Part shown: positions 5,559 through 8,802 of the stretch, piece after piece
Layout: the number at the start of each line of letters is the position of its first letter
Position numbering within the stretch: position 1 is the first letter of the stretch
DNA from: JANNHP01 sp031404455
GTDB lineage: Bacteria > Planctomycetota > JAJSAM01 > JAJVHW01
NCBI GenBank assembly: GCA_031404455.1
Contig: JANNHP010000168.1
Coordinates: forward strand, 1 to 8,802
Length of the DNA: 8,802 bases
Direction: 5' to 3'
Notes under the pieces: generated by a model
The model's database searches: none
What the model saw: only the letters and a program-made list of their open reading frames with translations
What the model was told of the DNA's origin: nothing
Program-made: the position numbers and the translations under genes

Positions 5559-6700
5559 GAGGCCACCTCCAGCCGGGCACGGCGATCTGCGTCGAGGATG
5601 TCGGAGAGAGTCGGGGTCGTTCGGAGAGCGGGGCGCGCGAACTCGCGGTCGAGCGCGGCGCCGACTCGTGCGGCGATCTCGGGGAACGGGATACGACCAT
5701 CGAGGAACTCGCTGACGGCCACTTCGTCGGCGGCGTTCATCACCGCGCCTGCGGTTCCGCCGGCGCGCGCGGCGCGGTATCCGAGTTCGAGCGCGGGATA
5801 GCGCTCCGGATCGGGTTCCGCGAACGTCAGCTTCGCGAAGTCGCGGATGTCGAAGCGCACGGCCGGAAAGAGCGGGCGCTCGGGATAGGCGAGGGCGAAG
5901 AGGATCGGCAGGCGCATGTCGGGCCTGCTCATCTGCGCCACCACCGAACCGTCGCGGAACTCCACCATGGAGTGGACGATCGACTGGGCGTGGATGACCA
6001 CGCGAATCCTCTCGGGCGGCAGATGGAAGAGCGCCACCGCCTCGCCGATCTCGAGCGCCTTGTTCATCATCGTGGCCGAGTCCACGGTGATGCGCGGGCC
6101 CATCGTCCACGTCGGATGACGCAGCGCCTCGGCGGGGGAGACGTGCGGGAGATCCGCGAGCGGACGGTCGCGGAAGGAACCGCCGCTCGCCGTCAGGATG
6201 ATGCGCTCGACCTCATCCGCGCTGCCCGTGCGCAGGCACTGGAAGATCGCGGAGTGCTCGCTGTCCACCGGGATCACCGTGGCGCGGTGGCGCCGCGCCG
6301 CCTCGAAGAGCATCGGCCCGGCCATCACCAGGCTCTCCTTGTTCGCGAGGGCGACGATCCCGCCCTTCTCGATCGCGGCGAACGTGGTCGCGAGCGCGGC
6401 GGCCCCGACGGTGGCCTGCAGGACGACGTCGGCGTCGACGCGGCGCAGGAGCTCCAGCGCGGAGCCGGGCCCGGAGAGGACCGTGGCGCCGGGCAGCGAC
6501 GCCTTCGCACGCGCCCCGGCCTCCTCGGACTCGAAGGCGACGAGCGCGACCCCGTGCGCCTTCGCCTGCTCCACGAGCTTCGCGTCGTTGCTGTTCGCGG
6601 CGAGCCCGACGACCCGGAACCGGTCGGGGAGGCTCCGGACGACGTCGAGGGCGCTCGTGCCGACCGAGCCCGTGGATCCCAGAACGACGAGTCGTCTCAT
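5552..6700 (-). CDS. dxr: 1-deoxy-D-xylulose 5-phosphate reductoisomerase
   Basis: The 382-residue cytosolic enzyme converts 1-deoxy-D-xylulose 5-phosphate to 2-C-methyl-D-erythritol 4-phosphate with NADPH, the committed step of the MEP isoprenoid pathway. The NADPH-binding GSTGSVG is at residues 8-14, ANKES at 119-123, and VDSEHSAIFQ at 145-154, with metal ligands D146 and E148. TASGGSF (170-176) follows. HPTWTMGPRITVDSATMMNKALE (195-217) carries H195, W198, S208, N213, K214 and the third metal ligand E217. The length is close to the usual 385-400. The start is the ATG at 6700, immediately before the Rossmann strand RRLVVLG. No strong ribosome-binding site precedes it. The frame stays open far upstream, but that stretch is antisense to the cytochrome gene and unrelated to the family. 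It overlaps rseP by 7 bases and is the first gene of the minus-strand cluster. Confidence 0.97.
   Translation of the reverse strand: MRRLVVLGSTGSVGTSALDVVRSLPDRFRVVGLAANSNDAKLVEQAKAHGVALVAFESEEAGARAKASLPGATVLSGPGSALELLRRVDADVVLQATVGAAALATTFAAIEKGGIVALANKESLVMAGPMLFEAARRHRATVIPVDSEHSAIFQCLRTGSADEVERIILTASGGSFRDRPLADLPHVSPAEALRHPTWTMGPRITVDSATMMNKALEIGEAVALFHLPPERIRVVIHAQSIVHSMVEFRDGSVVAQMSRPDMRLPILFALAYPERPLFPAVRFDIRDFAKLTFAEPDPERYPALELGYRAARAGGTAGAVMNAADEVAVSEFLDGRIPFPEIAARVGAALDREFARPALRTTPTLSDILDADRRARLEVASC
5566..5570 (-). promoter_or_regulatory. GGAGG ribosome-binding site for rseP inside the dxr 3' end
   Basis: GGAGG on the minus strand, inside the dxr codons for RLEVA, lies 7 bases before the TTG at 5558-5556. 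No ATG or GTG with comparable support occurs before the HEAGH motif. This site decides the unusual TTG start and supports coupled translation of dxr and rseP. Confidence 0.75.
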
Positions 6701-6772
6701 GTGCGGCGCAGTCTCGATGGCCCCGAGCGCCCGGCCAAGCTGTGCGCGGGGGCGGGCGGGCTCCGCGCGGTG

Positions 6773-6778
6773 TACGAT
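6773..6778 (+). promoter_or_regulatory. Possible -10 element for the cytochrome gene, leaderless geometry
   Basis: TACGAT, four of six matches to TATAAT, ends 9 bases before the GTG at 6788, with spacer CGCGGCCCC and no ribosome-binding site. The -35 region is pure GC-rich sequence without a recognisable box. The arrangement mirrors that before the HEAT/TPR gene. The 87-bp gap to dxr must hold promoters for both directions. Confidence 0.3.
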
Positions 6779-6787
6779 CGCGGCCCC

Positions 6788-7981
6788 GTGCCCGGAACCC
6801 TCCTGTCTGCGGCCGCCGTCATGCTGGCGCTCGCCCTCGCGGCGTGCTCCGACCCGCCGCCCGCTGCGCCGTCCGCCGCGCCGAGGTACCTCGGTGCGAA
6901 GGCGTGCGCCGAGTGCCACGAGGACCGGTGGAAGGGCTTCCATCTCACGGCGCACCACCTGACGTCGCGCGAGCCGTCGGCGGAGTCGATCTCGGGCAGC
7001 TTCGAGCCGCCGACGAACCGTCTCGTCACCGGCAACCCGAATCTCTGGTTCGACATGGAGGCGCGTCCCGACGGGCGCTACGTGACGGCGAACTTCGGCG
7101 GCGGGAAGACCCGCTCGGAGCGGATCGACGTCGTCGTCGGATCGAGCAAGCTCGGGCAGACGTACCTCTCGTGGCGCGGCGCCGGGCTCTTCGAGCTGCC
7201 GGTCTCCTACGTCGCCTCCGAGGGCGCGTGGCGCAACAGTCCGGGCACGCGCTACAAGGACGGCACCGCCGACTTCGACCGTCCGATCGTGCCGCGCTGC
7301 CTCGAGTGCCACGCGACGTGGTTCGGCCTCTCCCCGACGTTCGCCGGCGGCTACGTGAAGTCCGACACCATCCTGGGGATCTCGTGCGAGCGCTGCCACG
7401 GGCCCGGTTCGGAGCACGTCGCGTTCCACCGCGCGAACCCGGGGTCGAAGGAGACAAAGGCGATCACGCACCCGGGCGACCTCTCCCGGGAACGCTCGCT
7501 GGAACTCTGCGGACAGTGTCACGGCGGCGTGGGGGAGCTGACGCGCCCGCCGTTCACGTACCGGCCCGGACAGCCGCTCTCGGAGCACCTGCGGCTCAAG
7601 ACCCCCGACCCGTCGGCGCCGCCCGACGTCCACAGCGCCAACCAGTTGATGCGCCTGAGGCAGAGCCGTTGCTTCCAGGCGAGCGACTCGATGACCTGCG
7701 CGACGTGCCACGACCCGCACGTCATGGAGCGCGGCGACCTGCCGCGTTTCTCGAAGCGGTGCCTCTCGTGCCATGAGGCGACGGCGTGCGGCATGGCGCC
7801 GAAGATCGGCGCCGCGATCTCCGCGAACTGCATCGACTGCCACATGCCGCGCATCCCGATCAAGAGCACCGTCTTCGACACGCCGGGCGCCAAGCTCCAC
7901 CCGACGATGGTCGACCATCGCGTGGCCATCGACCCGGCGGCGACGGCAAAGTTCCTCGAAGGGCGCGAGGCGCCGAAGTGA
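6788..7981 (+). CDS. Seven-heme c-type cytochrome lipoprotein (cytochrome c554-like)
   Basis: The 397-residue product begins with a lipoprotein-like signal (VMLALALAAC, lipidation Cys at residue 20), so it is probably anchored on the periplasmic side or the outer membrane. Seven CxxCH heme-attachment motifs are visible: CAECH 40-44, CLECH 171-175, CERCH 200-204, CGQCH 241-245, CATCH 304-308, CLSCH 325-329 and CIDCH 348-352. CERCHGPGSEH and NCIDCHMP are typical of cytochrome c554-like and related environmental multiheme proteins. Free histidines (for example H52, H56, H57, H310, H371, H377) could be distal ligands. The expected role is periplasmic electron transfer. No catalytic subunit or quinol oxidase lies nearby, so the donor and acceptor are unknown. 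The start is uncertain: the GTG at 6788 is chosen, an in-frame GTG at 6770 is possible, and an ATG at 6821 would leave a very short signal. Confidence 0.92.
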   Translation: MPGTLLSAAAVMLALALAACSDPPPAAPSAAPRYLGAKACAECHEDRWKGFHLTAHHLTSREPSAESISGSFEPPTNRLVTGNPNLWFDMEARPDGRYVTANFGGGKTRSERIDVVVGSSKLGQTYLSWRGAGLFELPVSYVASEGAWRNSPGTRYKDGTADFDRPIVPRCLECHATWFGLSPTFAGGYVKSDTILGISCERCHGPGSEHVAFHRANPGSKETKAITHPGDLSRERSLELCGQCHGGVGELTRPPFTYRPGQPLSEHLRLKTPDPSAPPDVHSANQLMRLRQSRCFQASDSMTCATCHDPHVMERGDLPRFSKRCLSCHEATACGMAPKIGAAISANCIDCHMPRIPIKSTVFDTPGAKLHPTMVDHRVAIDPAATAKFLEGREAPK

Positions 7982-8036
7982 CCTCGCGCGGCAGATCGCC
8001 CCCGGCCGGTCGTCCAATGGGAAGATGGGACGCATC

Positions 8037-8802
8037 GTGAAGCGCTGGCTCATCGCTCTCGGCATCCTCGTGGCCGCGGCGCCCTTCTGGGTCGCGCTCT
8101 GGATCGCGTTCGACGAGGGCGGGAAGCTCATCGACGAGCCCGAGCCTGCGCCGCCGCCCGCCGCGCCGCCGAAGCCGCGCCGCCGCGTCGAGGTGCCCGT
8201 CGCGAAGACTCCGGCCGAGCTGCTCCTCGACGCATCGAAGCACAACCCCCCGGCCCCGCCGTCGCCCGCACGGCTCGGAGTGCTCGAACTCCACGTGATC
8301 CCGAAGAAGGTCGACGGCGGCGCGATCCGGCTGACCGCGCTCCTCCCGACCGGGGAACGACTCGGCACGCTGACCCCCGACGGCAAGGGCTTCTCCCGCT
8401 TCGAGAGCCTCCCGCACGACGTGCCGCTGGTCGTGCGCGTCGAGGCGCCGGGACATCTCACCGGGTACTGCTGCGACGTTCTGCTCGAGCCCGGACGAGT
8501 CGCGCGCAAGTTGATCGAGCTCGCGCCGTCGCCCGTCGTGAGGATCCGAGTCGTCGAGAGTCCGAAGGGCTCTCGCGTGAACGGGGCGCGGGTCGAACTG
8601 TGGCGCGGCGCCGAAGTCGTCGGCAGCGGGACGACCGACAGCAAGGGCGCGGTCTCGATGACGCTGCCGGTCGTCGGCGTGTTCCGTGTCCACGTCGAAG
8701 CGGACGGACTCGCCGCGTCCACCGACACGACGATCGACGTCTGGCCGGCCGAGAATCCGATCGAGCGCGAGGTCGGGCTGATCGCGGGCGGCTCCGTCGA
8801 GG
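8037..8802 (+). CDS. Membrane-anchored carboxypeptidase-regulatory-like protein (3' end outside window)
   Basis: The frame is open to the right edge, giving 255 codons. The N-terminus KRWLIALGILVAAAPFWVALWIAF is a positively charged start plus a membrane anchor. A proline- and charge-rich linker follows at about 34-80 (EPEPAPPPAAPPKPRRR). After that come beta-rich segments: about 80-165 (LGVLELHVIPKK ... PLVVRVEAPGHLTG) and 166-240 (VVRIRVVESPKGS, GARVELWRG, GTTDSKGAVSMTLP, GVFRVHVEADG). The second resembles CarboxypepD_reg-like or CNA-B beta sandwiches, with the usual T-D-x-x-G turn. This points to a cell-surface or periplasmic protein of unknown function. The start may be the GTG at 8037 (GGGA 6 bases upstream) or the in-frame ATG at 8025, which adds MGRI. 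It lies 43-55 bases after the cytochrome on the same strand, so it may be co-transcribed. Confidence 0.8.
   Translation, partial: MKRWLIALGILVAAAPFWVALWIAFDEGGKLIDEPEPAPPPAAPPKPRRRVEVPVAKTPAELLLDASKHNPPAPPSPARLGVLELHVIPKKVDGGAIRLTALLPTGERLGTLTPDGKGFSRFESLPHDVPLVVRVEAPGHLTGYCCDVLLEPGRVARKLIELAPSPVVRIRVVESPKGSRVNGARVELWRGAEVVGSGTTDSKGAVSMTLPVVGVFRVHVEADGLAASTDTTIDVWPAENPIEREVGLIAGGSVE

Noticed and set aside
3453..5801. A 782-codon open frame on the plus strand opposite rseP
   Set aside because: It is antisense to rseP, which has clear protease motifs. Its product is dominated by Arg, Asp, Glu and Ala, as expected from reading GC-rich coding DNA in the wrong frame.
5559..6110. An N-terminal extension of rseP by 184 residues
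   Set aside because: The extension overlaps dxr in another frame and is Arg-rich and low in hydrophobic residues. RseP normally begins just before the first membrane helix carrying HExxH, which fits the TTG at 5558.
5972..6787. Upstream extension of the cytochrome frame
   Set aside because: It is antisense to dxr and lacks family similarity. A lipoprotein signal begins at about 6788, which sets the real start nearby.
6701..8728. The dxr frame staying open far upstream, which would give a protein of over 1000 residues
   Set aside because: The upstream part is antisense to the cytochrome and the partial surface-protein gene and has no family resemblance. The Rossmann start MRRLVVLGSTGSVG fixes the N-terminus at 6700.

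Overview
This is a GC-rich bacterial window (roughly 70% GC by eye), compactly coded on both strands. The organism is uncertain. The mix of an enlarged RseP with four PDZ domains, a lipoprotein-type multiheme cytochrome c, a PadR/HAAS pair, and large secreted HEAT/TPR and carboxypeptidase-regulatory-like proteins fits an environmental Planctomycetota lineage best, but Myxococcota, Acidobacteriota and similar phyla are not excluded. No rRNA, tRNA, CRISPR array or transposase gene was seen.

Layout. On the minus strand at the left edge, a PadR-type repressor (610-990) overlaps by 11 bases the start of a membrane protein with an N-terminal HAAS-like helical domain (1-620, cut by the window edge). 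Divergent from these is a secreted HEAT/TPR repeat protein (1047-2483, plus). It converges on a minus-strand cluster, and the gap between them holds a perfect 17-bp palindrome (2518-2557). The cluster, read right to left, is dxr (5552-6700), rseP (3723-5558) and a UbiA-family prenyltransferase gene (2621-3514). Divergent from dxr is a seven-heme c-type cytochrome lipoprotein (6788-7981, plus). It is followed on the same strand by a membrane-anchored protein with beta-sandwich repeats that runs off the right edge (from 8037 or 8025).

How the genes fit together. dxr and rseP are neighbours in many bacteria. Here they overlap by 7 bases, with rseP starting at a TTG that has a clear GGAGG ribosome-binding site. 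dxr commits carbon to the MEP isoprenoid pathway, and the UbiA-type enzyme downstream would use prenyl diphosphates in the membrane. RseP is an intramembrane protease for envelope signalling. The PadR/HAAS pair is a separate sensory or regulatory module. The cytochrome is exported and probably handles periplasmic electron transfer.

Most notable feature. The 208 bases between the rseP stop and the probable ubiA start are filled by a 204-bp non-coding element (3520-3723). It has 18-bp perfect terminal inverted repeats, nested internal stems, and an exact 5-bp flanking direct repeat (TAGGA). This looks like a MITE. Removing the element and one TAGGA copy in silico restores a junction where the rseP stop (TAG) and ubiA start (GTG) share one base, so the insertion split a coupled gene pair while keeping both codons. 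The element also supplies a purine-rich stretch in ribosome-binding position for ubiA and an in-frame upstream ATG that would add 22 residues to UbiA.
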